Assembly: GCA_002286715.1 (NCBI GenBank)
Contig: NSJX01000023.1
Coordinates: forward strand, 360,391 to 416,383
DNA from: Dentipellis sp. KUC8613
Taxonomy: Eukaryota > Basidiomycota > Agaricomycetes > Russulales > Hericiaceae
Direction: 5' to 3'
DNA: 55,993 nt
A program made the translations under genes and the position numbers. Shown here piece by piece: positions 34,797 through 46,030 of the stretch; position 1 is the first letter of the stretch, and each line of letters opens with the position of its first letter. A model generated the notes under the pieces. That model did no database searches. It saw only the letters and a program-made list of their open reading frames with translations, and was not told the DNA's origin.

Positions 34797-35162
34797 CATA
34801 TATTCCTATACACCAATAGAATCGTCTTGAAAGCGCGATTCCAACGGTGCTACTCTCGTTGTCGTGCGATGCCTGGATCCGAAGATATGAGGCCGTCTTT
34901 ACACGCCTGATACTGTATTACGTAATCTAATTTACAGCTAAGCTGGCCTCGCCGTCATGGTGGTGACAGCAGCTCGCTCATCGTGCGGGACGACGTCGAC
35001 GAGCCGCGACGAGAGAGTGCCCGTCGGGGGGGCGGGGTGACGATATGTGATGCGGTGACGTGACGCGCCGGTCTGTGATGCCGGATGTCCAAATCCGGTA
35101 GCCGATAGCCGATCCGGTGATCCGAAAATGATTTATGAAGCTGCTCATTCCCGCTTTCCATA
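34797..35162 (-). repeat. Right terminal inverted repeat (366 bp)
   Basis: Reverse complement of 32929-33294 with about half a dozen substitutions and no length difference. Both arms have the same length. The few differences suggest a fairly recent origin or arm-to-arm conversion. Confidence 0.9.
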
Positions 35163-35168
35163 TCACTC
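35163..35168 (+). repeat. Target-site duplication, right (TCACTC)
   Basis: Second copy of the 6-bp direct repeat, directly outside the right arm. Confidence 0.8.
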
Positions 35169-35307
35169 CTGATCTCGAAGGTGCACAGCTTCGTCGCACC
35201 TCCGCATCCGCGAGACCGTCGAGATCTGACGCTCGTCACTTCATGTATCAGAGATCCTCGAATCATCGCTCCGCCGCGTCAAGGCTGCGCTCAATTCATC
35301 CCCTGGC

Positions 35308-35526
35308 TTGGGAGGTCCCCCGGCGAATGGATCGCCTGTTGTCATATGTCGACGCCCGAACAAGCGTCCGAAGGGCTCCCTTACCGACTATTCACGGCAG
35401 CTAAGCCTTCCGCGCGCTGTGCGGTCGCGTTATTCAGCGACGAGTATACGTTCTAACAAGGGTGTCGAGGCCGCCCCCGCACAACGGGCGCGTTTTGTGT
35501 ATCGTTATCTCGAGAAGAGAGAATAA
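35308..35526 (+). pseudogene. X-family fragment (first exon only), unit 0
   Basis: The frame reads VVICRRPNKRPKGSLTDYSR, then RAV, then KGVEAAPAQRARFVYRYLEK. It matches exon 1 of the three X genes downstream (VVVRRRPK..PKGSLP..SRP, RAVPT, RGKGAEG). The splice donor that ends exon 1 in the intact copies is changed (GGGTGCG to GGGCGCG), and no coiled-coil second exon follows. It is a remnant of a fourth module copy, left between the transposon and unit 1. Confidence 0.6.
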
Positions 35527-36392
35527 CTTATATTCCTAGCGGAGCACAGTGAATGAACATACTTCTCGCGACAGGAGAGTACAGCACGATAAAGACATCG
35601 ACGACCTACACCGAATAGTAGTGGCCGAAAAGGCCCAAGACGTAGTATCAACACCCTCCCGGCGATTAGCGCCCACGGAGGCCGCCGGCCCGCTTATACG
35701 TTCATGAACGCAAGGCTTCCCTCTGCGATTGCTTCATGTTCACACCTTCTTCCGCAGTGTGTCCACTCTCGAATACTGTGAAACGGATACAGCTTACTCC
35801 ATGAAGTGTAAGCACTGCACGTAGGGGCAAAATAGTGACGAAGAATGCGGCAAATGGTCTGTAAGTCCTTCAACGCGTGTTACGGGAATCTGCTCAACCC
35901 TGCTCGTCGTAAGAGCGACTCAGTAGAATTCAATGGGATTTACTCGGAATGCCTCGAGAACGACAATCGTGCGGCAGAATGAAGGTGGGCGATGAAGACT
36001 ATGAAAGATGAAACTCTTGTCCTGTTTCGGAACAAGGGGGCCATCGCCTTATTGCCAGTTCAAGACTTTCGTATTTCTTGAGTATCTCACCGAGGTGGGT
36101 TCGTGTTTACATAGCAACCACGGGAACTCCGAGAGCTCTGAGAACCTGCTACGGCGAGTTCCTTTGTTCTGTAGCAGGCATCTCTGCATCGCTCACTTGT
36201 TTGCTCGTTTTCTTTGTCCTCCAACAGGCAGTTTCCTGCATATATCATGCAACTCTTCGCCATGCAGCCACATGATTCTTGTTTCCCCTGGCCTCAAAGG
36301 TATGCAGTCCAGCCTGCTCCCTCGTTGGGCTGTCCAAACTTGACGTTCGCTTCATACAGTCAAAGTCATTCAATCGGTGTTATACCGTGCCA
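35527..36392. other. Upstream region of X1
   Basis: From TTAGCGCCCACGG at 35666 onward this region is roughly 80-95% similar to the 41401-42133 region before X2. The similar tract includes intron-like segments ending in CCAACAG (about 36225) and starting GTATGCAG (about 36301). 5' UTR introns are likely. Open frames here are short and not conserved between copies. Confidence 0.5.
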
Positions 36393-37089
36393 ATGGCCGC
36401 TCCCAATTTCTTTCCCAGTTATACAGTTCGCTCTGCAAACGCTTCGCCTGTCATTGTTCACCGACGCCCGAAGGAGTTTCCGAAGGGCTCTCTGCCGATA
36501 TATTCAAGGCCGCAGCCGTATGGGCAGCCGAGCCCTCCGCATGCTCTGCGGACCCGCTTTCCGTTGAAAGGTAGACATCGTGGCAAGGGCGCTGAGGGCG
36601 TGCTTTCACGACGGGTGCGTCATGCGTATCATTATCTTTCGGCGTGATCCTCATTTAACACACCAGCATCGTGTCGACGACGAAACAAAACAAGTATTGA
36701 AACAGTCTGAGGACTTGCCCCAAGGATCACGCGAAGACGCCCAGGACGACTCCGATTTCTATAAATACTTGGCGGAGAGTACGTCTATTGTATATAACAG
36801 CCTGAAGGGTACTGACGTAGCAATGAAAGGTGCCATGCATCTAAGAGAACGGGCAGAGAATTTCAGTGAACTCGCAACCAAAGAGTGTGAAAGAATTGAA
36901 GGAATCGTGGCAGAAGAGGTTGGTAAGAGCGTCCAGATCATCAAAGAGGCTGCCAGAGAACGTGAAGATCGCGAGCGGAAGGTTATTGAATCCCGACGCA
37001 TTAGGAAAGCCCAGGAGCAGCTACGCCATCAAGCCCGAATGGAGTACCGCGAGTTTCGACGGGATGGTCGACGCGCCGGCCTTAGATGA
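36393..37089 (+). CDS. X1: small basic/coiled-coil protein, unknown family
   Basis: Two exons (36393-36614 and 36667-37089) join in frame to 214 residues. Exon 1 encodes MAAPNFFPSYTVRSAN and a Pro/Arg/Lys-rich basic region (HRRPKEFPKGSLPIYSRP). Exon 2 is almost entirely helical and charged, with a likely coiled coil of about 100 residues, and ends in the conserved RRDGRRAGLR. The same exon structure, donor and acceptor occur in X2 and X3. The frame can be extended upstream to about 36279, so the true start is not certain. The gene faces Y1 tail to tail with only 81 bp between stop codons. I do not recognise the family. The basic head and coil suggest it binds a nucleic acid or another protein. 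Confidence 0.65.
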
Positions 37090-37170
37090 TGATCCACGTC
37101 CTGTATCCTATTGAACGGTATAGTAGAATTCAAGCTGCATGCCCATTACTTATACAAGTACTCTATAAAT

Positions 37171-39633
37171 TCATGTGGGGTTATGAGTTTGGTACCATTG
37201 CAACTCAGCCTTCGTGGATCGAAGCTCGCGCTCTAGCTGCAGCTTCTCGGCAGTGATTTGTTGGAATTCCTCCGTCCACCGCACTGGAGCATCGTTTCCT
37301 TCTTTCCCTTGCGTTTCGGTTTGCGACGTAATTCTAGTTCTGTCCAACTCACTGCGCGTTTCCTGCAACTTGACCACCAGGCCGCCGTTCTCCACACTAA
37401 GTCTTTCGATCTTCCTTTGAGCCTGCCCTAATCTGTGCCTCGTTGTTTGAAGGTCGCGGTAAGTATCTTCTTCCGATCGCTTCCTATTGCTCAGTTCCTG
37501 CTGTGAAGCCTGCAAATCAGCATCCACCTTCTGCAACCGATATTGGATGCTCTGCTCGGTCTGCTTCAGTTCGTTGATTTCCTCCTTCAATCCCTGAAAC
37601 GCAACCTTTGCTGCGAAGCGAAGTACCTCAGCTATATGTCAACGCGTGGACAGAATCGGTATTCAACATACCCAATCTCAGCACATCATCATCGCTCGGA
37701 TTCCTGTCCATCTTCGGCGACGATAACTCTGTGACGACTTCAGCGTACAGCTCCCGAAAGCGCCGAGCCCTTCGTGCGTCTCGCAGTCTCCGGGCACGCG
37801 CAGCCGCCTGCGACTCCCCTGGTAAGGTCGGAACATCTTCAACAGTGTCTCCAGGCCCGGCGCTGGGCTCCGTCGCCTTGCCCTTGCCTTTCTTCGCCCG
37901 CTTGACCTGGCGTTTCGTCTGCGGTTTGGCCTGCGTTGCGTCGTGAGGAGGGGATGCGGAGGCTTTGCGCTTCTCCGATTGCGAAGGCACAAGAGTCTGG
38001 TTCGTCGAGGGTTCCGGCACAACATCAATATGCGCACCAGAAGACGAGAACTGGGGTGGGCCTGCTGCAGCAACCTGCAAAGACTGCGATGCACGAGAAC
38101 AAGGCCGCGAAACAAGCGCTGCAGGCTGAGGGTTCGACTGCGGGACACGATTGCCTGTGTAATCATTGCCTCCCGAGGGCGTCAATAAACCCGTCTGAGG
38201 CAAAGACCCGAAGGAAGGGTACAAGCGCGCCGCGTTGACGAGAGGCAGAGGCGGAGGCATCCCTTGATACGGCAAGTTTGCGTTTACAATGGCCTGAGCT
38301 TGGCCATCATTACCTGACGGAATAGCATCTTGAGCAGGCGGATCCATCTGGGTTGTCGGAGGTGGTGGCTGTGACACGTCGTCTACTGAGAAACGGAAGA
38401 CGGGTGACTCGGACGGATGTGAATTCTGTTGGCGGTAACAAGACGGCTTATCGCCAGCGGGGTAGCTCGGAGTCCGATATCCAGGATGCTCGCTGTAGCC
38501 TGGAGCAGGCATCGCGGGCACCTGAGGCGAAACCCATGCAGGACGAAATCCGGGGAAGGCCCCCGTCGCTGGCGGAGGCAACTGCCAGTATGGCGGGTAT
38601 GGCTGCCAAGGTGTTCCTGCAGACCGGAGTGGAGGCCGGTGACCAGGAGGGGCGTAGCTTTGCGCGAGTGTACCATGGGGACGTTCGACGTGCGGTGCCG
38701 ACGGAATAGGGCGAGGAGCTGAGGGCAACGACGCGAGACCTGTAGCGTCAGATGATGCAGATAAAGCTGCGTCAGCCACCGATATCGGGGAAGCAGGGAC
38801 GAATTTCTGCGTTGGGAGAGAAAAGGTGGGTGTGGCATGCGCCGGTGGGGTGACTGAAGGTGCGGCACCCACTTTCGAAGCGAGCCGGGGAGGAATAATA
38901 GATGACGCCAAAGACAATGTACGGGGCCTCGAAGTGGATGAGTGCCAAAGCGGTCGAAGCGAGGGTGCCTGCGAGGGTGGGGCACTCGCTACAGAAGCCC
39001 CTGATGGCATAACTTGTGTAGGACCTTCTTGAGGCCGACCTTCCAGGACATGACTGGCCACACCATCCTGGGAGTTCCCTGGTAGTTCTGCTTCATCACC
39101 GAAGAATTGGAGATAGACTTTGTTCAAAGCGGGGTCGTAAGACGAGCCTGGGAGAAGTGCCAAGCTACCCCAGAGTCAGTCATTGTGACGCGTTGAAGTG
39201 CGGATAGCGGGACTTACGGCTGACTTGGATTCGAAGGCACACGAGTACTAAGCAGCACATCGTTTCTGATAGGAGGAGCGGCCATAAGCTGAGGTTGAGA
39301 TGGTAATGCATAGGTATCCGGAACACCGAAAGGTGTGCGCTGGTCGAGGTGCTGCTGGTAGTCTCTCGTCGGTGCGGAGGAGCACAAATCCCTCTTCATT
39401 TGCTGACCATTGTCAATTCCACTGAACGCATGGGGATCTGCAGAGAGACGGGTGACTTGGCTCGACGTTGGGTCGTGCGGATCACTCAAGGATTCAGAAG
39501 GCGCCCTGTTCATGCCGACATGTCAGACCGACGGAGATGAGTAGATACAATGGGTGGTTGCTTACGGCTGGGACTGAGGTGCGTCGGGAATCAACGACCC
39601 ATCGTGGTCTCTTTGATGAGAAGCTGGTTGCAT
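37171..39633 (-). CDS. Y1: nuclear-looking protein with C-terminal coiled coil, unknown family
   Basis: Four exons (39633-39566, 39505-39218, 39164-37672, 37631-37171) join in frame to 769 residues. The N-terminal 600 residues are disordered and rich in Pro, Ser, Ala and Gln, with one conserved island, SSYDPALN.VYLQFFGDEAE, near residue 125. A basic segment (KRQVKRAKKGKGKA, likely a nuclear signal) is followed by ARRLRDARRARRFRELYAEV, an Arg-rich helix, then MDRNPSDDDVLRLAE. A ~140-residue coiled coil (from LKEEINELKQ to LQWYQTHNPT) ends the protein. The Arg-rich helix next to a coil recalls a DNA-binding dimer such as bZIP, but no known motif matches. All four splice joins have counterparts in Y3. 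This is the only complete Y gene here. Confidence 0.7.
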
Positions 39634-41400
39634 AATGAAGCAAAGGCCGTTATGGATGGTCGCCGATCGTCAAGTTGACCATCGACCTTCGAAAATAGGA
39701 GACGAACCACGAGAGCGAAGAGGATGTGAAGCGGGATACTATGAACATCCGGGACGTACTGCTGGTCGTATGAAGTAAAAGGAGGCTGTCCTTGCGCAAG
39801 CGGAAAACAAGGCCAGTTCAGACTGTATGGTGTGCGTCGACCGACCAGAGCACGGAAGCTGCACGTGTGCGACATTCTAGGTCCCAGCGATAGGTCGGCC
39901 GTGGCAGGAAGCTGATATGTGGCAGACGTAGTGAGCTCTTTGATAAGGTACGGAAGCTGTGTTGAGCTTCTTCCTGGCACGGTGGAACCCTAAGACGACA
40001 TACCTGAACCTAGTATACGGACAATCGGATGGCAGTTGCTGTGCTATGAAGGTGCAACACGTGTATTGTCGGGTTGGGCGAAGAGGCAGGCGTACGCGAG
40101 ACACGCCATGATGGATACAAGGTTCGTGAAACTTGAAGACAGCATAGAGTTGTGTAAGGAGAAAAACAACGTACACTCACCACTCTTTTCGGGCATCGAT
40201 TTGATATATTCGTGACATGGAAGAGAGGGACGAATGGACGGCCAGCAAGTAGAACGTTTACGCAAATACGCTCCGAGTTCGACTCTATTCGTGAGAAGAT
40301 ACCATGAGCGTGAGCCTCACACATCGCAAAATGCCATCTTCGCCGGAGCGCCTATGGTACGTAGAGATAGGGCAGAAGACGGTTAGCGGCTTGATCATCA
40401 TACACGTGATGGGGACGTACTCGACATTATATTAATATATGGTATATGTTCCGACCGACTGCATGCGGGAGTGAGGAAATGCGCAACATACTCGCCCCTG
40501 ACACGAACAGCTTATTGTAGCACCCATTCACTATGCTGACAAGCGCTGAAACTTATACCAATGATTACAAGGTTTTAAGAATGCATAGTGAATGCACACC
40601 TGATGTTGTTGAAAGACACCAAAGCCCGATGCAGTGTGCGGCCCTGGGTACGTCTCCTGTTGGTTCAGTCGCCAGGGAGGAAACATCGTTGCGGCTGGCA
40701 TGAAGGGGCTTTACCGCGGCGCTCGGCTAATGATTGACGTGCGCCGGAAGTTGGACCAATGGCAACACAGATCTTGAACGCCCCTGTCATGAGACAACAC
40801 ATACTAATTCATGTACATCCCCGCACCTAATGGGAGCAAGAGACTGGCGTGACCTAGACGGCACTTGCGGATTTCGGTCCAGGTTAATACAACTCTTCGC
40901 ATCATCACCGAAGGAGTATCATGTGTCGAGCTCACCATGAAACTCAATCCAGATATACGCGTCAGGCGCACGCTATCTCTGCAGCTCGTCTAAGACTCTG
41001 CTCGACAGGGTTGGGAGCAACGCAAATCACCTGATGTCCGTCAGCATAATTGAGCGAATATAATCATATCTAAGGCGCACATGCATAACAAGCTCCTTGT
41101 TCAATAAGCTGGTTCATGCGCACACTCGCAATTGCTGTAGCAGGCGTGCTGAATCCTGATCATGCCATTCCGATTCTAAGCTCGCCCCGGCGAGTCAGCT
41201 GGAGTAGACAAAGGATTCGAAGGGAGAGTGGGAATCTTTGTGAGATCGCCGGGGGTCAAGACTCGGGCTAGTAATCGCGAGGAAGTACTTGAGCTCGAGT
41301 AGTCCAGGAGATACGAGTAATTATCCATTTCTTGGACGTCCTCGAGTAAGTCACAATTGTGTTAGCGCGGCGAGCGCCTGTTTTGGCATCGCATTCAAGC
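39634..41400. other. Upstream region of Y1 and spacer to unit 2
   Basis: 39780-40390 is conserved upstream of all three Y loci (compare 43060-43634 and 48640-49245) and is probably the Y promoter and leader. Short ORFs in it keep partial similarity between units 1 and 2 (for example a frame with ATYQLP / AIYQLP) but carry no signature. The spacer 40400-41400 is AT-richer. Around 40790-41000 it faintly resembles 43960-44250, suggesting a further decayed gene in the repeat unit. Confidence 0.45.
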
Positions 41401-42133
41401 TTAGCGCCCACGGAGGCCGCCGGCCCGCCTATCCGTTCATGAACGTTACCAACGACCGTCTTCCTCAACGATTGCTTCATGTTCACGCCTTCTGCAAATC
41501 ATCGACTCTCAAATTCTCCGAAATTGCATACTGCCTACCACATGGAGGCCAGCGCTACACGTAGCGGCAAAAACGCGATGGAGGATGCAGTCAATAGTCC
41601 GTAAGTCCTTCAGCGCCTGACACGAGAATCCGCTGAACTCTGCTCGTCGTAAGAGCGATTCAGTGGAATTCTATGGAATTTACTCCGAGAGCCTACAGAA
41701 CGACAATCGTGCAGCGGCATGAAGGCGGACGACCAAGGCCTTAGAAGATGGTACCCTTGAACTTGTCCTGTTTCGGAACAAGGGGACCGTCGCCTCACTG
41801 CCAGTTCGTATTCCTCGAGTATCTCACCAAGAAGGGTCCACGATAACATAGCAACCACGAGAACTCCGATAACTCTGAGAGCCTCCTACGGTGAGTTCCC
41901 TTGTTCTGTAGCGGGCATCTCTGCATCGCTCACTTGTTTGCTCATTTTCTTTGTCCTCCAACAGGAAACTCGTTACATATATGATGGAGCCCTTTTGCAT
42001 GCAGCTACAGGCCTCGCATTTTTCCTGGTCTCGAAGGTATGCAGTCTTTGTTCAGCCTGCGCTCGATGGACTATCCAAACTTGACGTTCGCTTCATACAG
42101 TCAAAGTCATTGAATCGGTGTTATACCGTGCCA

Positions 42134-42824
42134 ATGGCCGCTCCCAATTTCTTTCCCAGCTATACAGTTCGCTCTGCAAACACTTCCTCTGTCGTTGTTC
42201 GCCGACGCCCGAAGGTGCCTCCGAAGGGCTCTCTGCCGGTATTTTCAAGGCCGGGGGTGTACAAGCCAACCCCTAAGCGTGCCGTGCCAACCACCTATCC
42301 GGTGAAAGGTAACTCTCGTGGCAAGGGCGCTGAGGGCGTGATTTCGCGACGGGTGCGTCATGCGTATGATATGTCTAGACGTGATCCTCATAACAGACCA
42401 GCATGGTGTTGACGACGAAACACAACGAATATTGAAAGAGTCTGAGGCCTTAGGCCACGAATTGCGCGAAGACACTCAGGGCATCCTCGATTTCTGGAGA
42501 GAATTCACGGAACGTATGTTTGATGTATATAGCATGCTCAGGGTTACTGACGTGGGTATGAAAGGTGCCAGCCATTTGCAACAAGAGATGGAGGACGTCA
42601 TGGAGGATGCAGACAAAGACAGTGAAAGATTTCAAGGCATCGTGAGGGCAGAACTCGGTGAAGTAGACAAGATCGATAAACGGCTTGCCGAAATGTATGC
42701 AGAAAGCGACCGGAAGGCCATTGAACACCGACAGATTAGCAAAGTCCAGGGTCAGGAATACCATGAAGTCCGGATGGAGTACCGTGAGCTTCGACGAGAT
42801 GGTCGACGCGCCGGCCTGAGATGA
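42134..42824 (+). CDS. X2: small basic/coiled-coil protein, unknown family
   Basis: Exons 42134-42352 and 42402-42824 join in frame to 213 residues. Exon 1 (MAAPNFFPSYTVRSAN, VVVRRRPKVPPKGSLP, KRAVPTTYPVKGNSRGKG) is very close to X1. Exon 2 (ILDFWREFTERM, then VTDVGMKGASH) is much closer to X3 than to X1, and ends in the same RRDGRRAGLR. The intron is 49 nt, with GTGCGTCATG donor and ACCAG acceptor. The open frame extends upstream to 41951 across what is probably a 5' UTR intron in the other copies, so a longer N-terminus is possible. Family not recognised. Confidence 0.65.
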
Positions 42825-42896
42825 TGTCCCATCGAACGGCGTAGTAGAATTTAAACTACACATGCATTCCTTGTACAATACAAGTACTCTATAGGA

Positions 42897-43045
42897 TCAA
42901 ATGGGATGGTGAGTCTGGTATAGTTGCAACTCAGCTTTCACGGATCGAAGCTCGCGCTCTAGGTGCAGCTTCTCGGCGGTGATTGTTTTGTTTTCGTTCT
43001 CGTTCCACCACGCCTGAGCCTTGCTTCGCGAGCATCTCTATCGTC
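42897..43045 (-). pseudogene. Y2 remnant: last ~40 codons only
   Basis: The frame reads ITAEKLHLERELRSVKAELQ, then LYQTHHPI and a stop at 42899-42897, matching the end of Y1. Similarity ends near 43045, and from about 43060 the sequence is the Y upstream region. Roughly 2.5 kb, nearly the whole gene, has been deleted. It is tail to tail with X2. Confidence 0.75.
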
Positions 43046-43634
43046 TTGCTGGCCATCTTAAGTACGAGGAGGCTGTTCTTGTGCAAGCCAAAAATGAGGC
43101 CTGTGCGACCTATTGATAGACTGGGACGCGCACCGGCAACCAGAACAACACGCGTGCGACATTCTGTGAGGCCCGAGCAGGGCGACCGCGGGAGGGAGTT
43201 GATAAATGGCAGATAAGATTAGCTCTACGATAAGGTACAGAAGCTGTGTCCAGCTTCTTCCCGCCACGTTGAGGCTCGAGGCAACAAACATGATCCTAGA
43301 GCGGATGGAAAAGCATTGATAGCATGCGTTGCGCTACATAGTTCTAACATGTGCGTAAGCTAGACGTGCAAACCATCAGTATAAGGTTCGCAAGGTGTCG
43401 AAGACTGCATAAACCCGGATAAGGAAAGACGACGTACAATTCCTACTCTTTCGAGATATCTGAAGTAACGACGAATAGCAAGGGCGGGCAGCAAGGAAAT
43501 GGAACCCCAATCTGCCCCAAAACTCTATTTGTGAGAGGACACTAGGAACACGCACGTGAACCTCAATCATTGCGGTATCACGCCTTCGCGAGAGCGCCCA
43601 TGGTGCGTAGAGGTAGGGCATAAGATGGTCAGCG

Positions 43635-44546
43635 ATCCGACCCTCGTGCACATGAAAAAGACATACTCAGCATGGTGTAGAAGATGCTCCAACAAGTATG
43701 TAAGCGAGAATTTGTTGCCGGCCTGGCGCCTTGAACGAGAAGGTTTGCATGTAATCCTCGTCCACTTGTATGCTAATATATGTGCACTGCAATTTGGGCC
43801 GATAATGACACACTTTGAATGCGCATGTGCGGCCTAGGATCGTGACTTGGGTCGGCCTGTCATTCCGACTTCTTGCAAGATACAGTTCAGACGGGTCAGC
43901 AGGTACGACGAAGATAAAATATTTCCCTCAGGGGGAGCAGAGGATGTTGTTTTTCTCCACCACATTCGCTTCAACAGTTTCTCATACTAACTCTAGGCCT
44001 TCATGTACATCGCTCCGGTTCCTGAGGCTCGTCGAGGAGGGCGAGGTTCGAAAACATCAAGCCGTTACATATAGAAACAGTGGATTAGAGTTCATGCTTG
44101 TTGAAGGATGGGAATAATACACTCTCACCTTTGTCGATGCATCTAGTGCGGAAGATGGACTGAGACTCTATGACTTCGGAATTGAACGTTCATCCGCGGA
44201 GCAGCGTTTTGTCGACCGCAAACCTCTAATACTGCTCCAGCTCGTCAGGGTAATACACCCTAGCCTCATATACATAATAGCTACCTTGTTCAATGCGCGG
44301 GTGTTGGGTTATTAACAGGCATTAATTACCATGTCTGTCTTGATCGAGTTTTGAGCTCACGTTGGTACTGCTGGGAGTTTCTTCGAGTAGACAGTAGAGG
44401 ATTTAGAGAGAGAAACCGTTCATATTCGATCGTGTAGATTCGCTAGTTGCCAATGTTCCACCTAGAAATCGTGGGGGAGTTGAGGACTCAATGTTGCCAG
44501 TGCTCGTCGTTAGTATAGTGCGTGCGACGCGCGTGGTTTGGTTGTC
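43635..44546. other. Spacer between units 2 and 3
   Basis: No gene supported. An open frame at about 44120-44255 (reading TFVDASSAEDGLRLYDFGIE) ends before a GTAATA donor-like site and looks like a lone decayed exon. The same place in the unit 1-2 spacer shows a faint match. Confidence 0.4.
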
Positions 44547-45261
44547 TTAGCGCCCTTGTCCCATACGGATGCTCCCGGCCCGCTCGTCCGTTCAAGGCAT
44601 GTCGCGCCTTTCACCAACGTCGCCCTCAATAATCGTTTCAAGCATATACTTTCTTCTCCAAGGAATTCACCCTCAGTTACCGTCAACCTGAATCAATTGC
44701 ACTCCTCGAAGAATGTGCGCTGGACACAGCGGCAAACGTGTGGTGGAGAACCAGGTGCGGGCAATGATTTGTGAGTTATTTGACGCGTGCTATCATAATG
44801 TGCTAAACTTGTTGATCGAATTAACAATCGAGTACTATTGAGAAAGACCTGTCTTTAGTACGGCCTGTACGCCGATCGTGATGCAGTATGGGGGTAACTT
44901 ACATAGATGTCGATGGCCCATTGCATCCCGTTTTGGAACAAGGGACCTCTCCTACCCTCATCACCGTCAAAGGATCTCAACAAGACACTTCCATATCTAC
45001 CTGGCAACCATGTGAAACCAGAGAATTGCCAAAACTTATGCAGTGAGTTACTTTGTTCTGCTATGGGCTTCCTGGCACCCCCTTGTCCTCCAACAGGAAA
45101 CTTCTTACATATATCATGGACCCTTTTGCATGCAACTACAGGACTCACGTTTCTCCTGGTCTCGAAGGTATGCAGTCCTCATCCAGCCTGCGCACCCACT
45201 GTACAGTCAAAAATCGATGTTCACTTCATACAGCAAAAGCCATTGATCGGTGCCCTACCGA

Positions 45262-45961
45262 ATGGCTACTCCCAATTCTTCTCCCGGCCCTACAGCTGGC
45301 TGTACAGACGCATTGCCTGTTGTTGTTCGCCGACGCCCGAAGGAGCGTCCGAAAGGTTCTCTACCGATATATGCAAGGCCGGGGGTGTACAAGTCGCCGA
45401 ACACTAAGCGTGCTGTGCCGACCACCTATCCGGTGAAAGGTAACCCTCGTGGCAAGGGCGCTGAGGGTTTGCTTAAACGCCATGTATGTCATGTGTATCA
45501 TTATTTTTGGAGACGGGACTCATTCAACATACCAGTCTCATGATGAGGACCACACAGAACTACTGAAACCGTCTGAGGCCTTACGTCACGAATTGCACGA
45601 AGACACTCAGGACATCCTCGATTTCTGGAGAGACTTCACAGAACGTATGTCTGATGTATATCATGATAGCATGCTCAGGGGTGCTGACCTGGGTATGAAA
45701 GGTGCCAGCAATTTTCGACAAGAGATGAAGGACGTCAGGGAAGATGCAGACAAAGACAGTGAAAGAGTTCAAGGAATCGTGAGGGAAGAACTCGGTAAAG
45801 TAGACAAGATCAAAAAACGGCTTGCCGCAATGTATGAAGAAAGCGACCGGAAGGCCATTGAATACCGACGGCTTAGCAAAGCCCAGGATCAACAGCTCCA
45901 TGAAGCCCAGGTAGAGTACCGTGAGGCTCGACGAGCGAATCGACGCGCCGGCCTGAGATGA
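45262..45961 (+). CDS. X3: small basic/coiled-coil protein, unknown family
   Basis: Exons 45262-45483 and 45536-45961 join in frame to 215 residues, using a consensus GTATGT donor. The basic head reads VVVRRRPKERPKGSLPIYAR, KRAVPTTYPVKGNPRGKG. The helical exon 2 (ILDFWRDFTERM, DLGMKGASNFRQEM) is close to X2 and ends in ARRANRRAGLR. Another frame, 44907-45407, is also open for 166 codons over exon 1 and its upstream region. It is not conserved in units 1 and 2 and is not called. An upstream coding exon (about 44905-45041) cannot be excluded. It is convergent with Y3, with 69 bp between stop codons. Confidence 0.62.
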
Positions 45962-46030
45962 TACATCTTATTGAACGGCGTAGTGAAATCGAAGTTGTAT
46001 ATATATTCTTCATACAAAAATTCTATAACA

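Larger units (their letters stand above)
32929..35162. mobile_element. 2,234-bp inverted-repeat DNA element carrying a captured gene fragment
   Basis: The element has two 366-bp inverted arms (32929-33294 and 34797-35162), identical but for about half a dozen bases. The outermost bases are TATGGAAAGCGGG at the left, mirrored at the right. It is flanked by a direct repeat TCACTC at 32923-32928 and 35163-35168, as left by a cut-and-paste transposase. The 1,502-bp interior encodes no transposase. It holds a decayed class III aminotransferase fragment with introns. It is therefore a non-autonomous element that took up host DNA, comparable in logic to Pack-MULE elements of plants. A 6-bp target duplication fits few known superfamilies well, so I assign none. 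Confidence 0.87.
35666..40390. repeat. Tandem module unit 1 (X1 and Y1, complete)
   Basis: First full copy of a duplicated segment running from TTAGCGCCCACGG to the GGTACGTAGAGATAGGGCA region. It contains X1 (+), Y1 (-) and about 750 bp of conserved sequence upstream of Y. The other copies are at 41401-43634 and 44547-49245. Confidence 0.8.
41401..43634. repeat. Tandem module unit 2 (X2 intact, Y2 mostly deleted)
   Basis: Starts with the same TTAGCGCCCACGG as unit 1 and ends with GGTGCGTAGAGGTAGGGCA. It is about 2.5 kb shorter than units 1 and 3 because the body of Y is missing. Confidence 0.8.

Noticed and set aside
44907..45407. 166-codon ORF overlapping X3 exon 1
   Set aside because: The frame is interrupted in units 1 and 2 and runs over intron-like sequence, while the X3 frame is conserved in all units.
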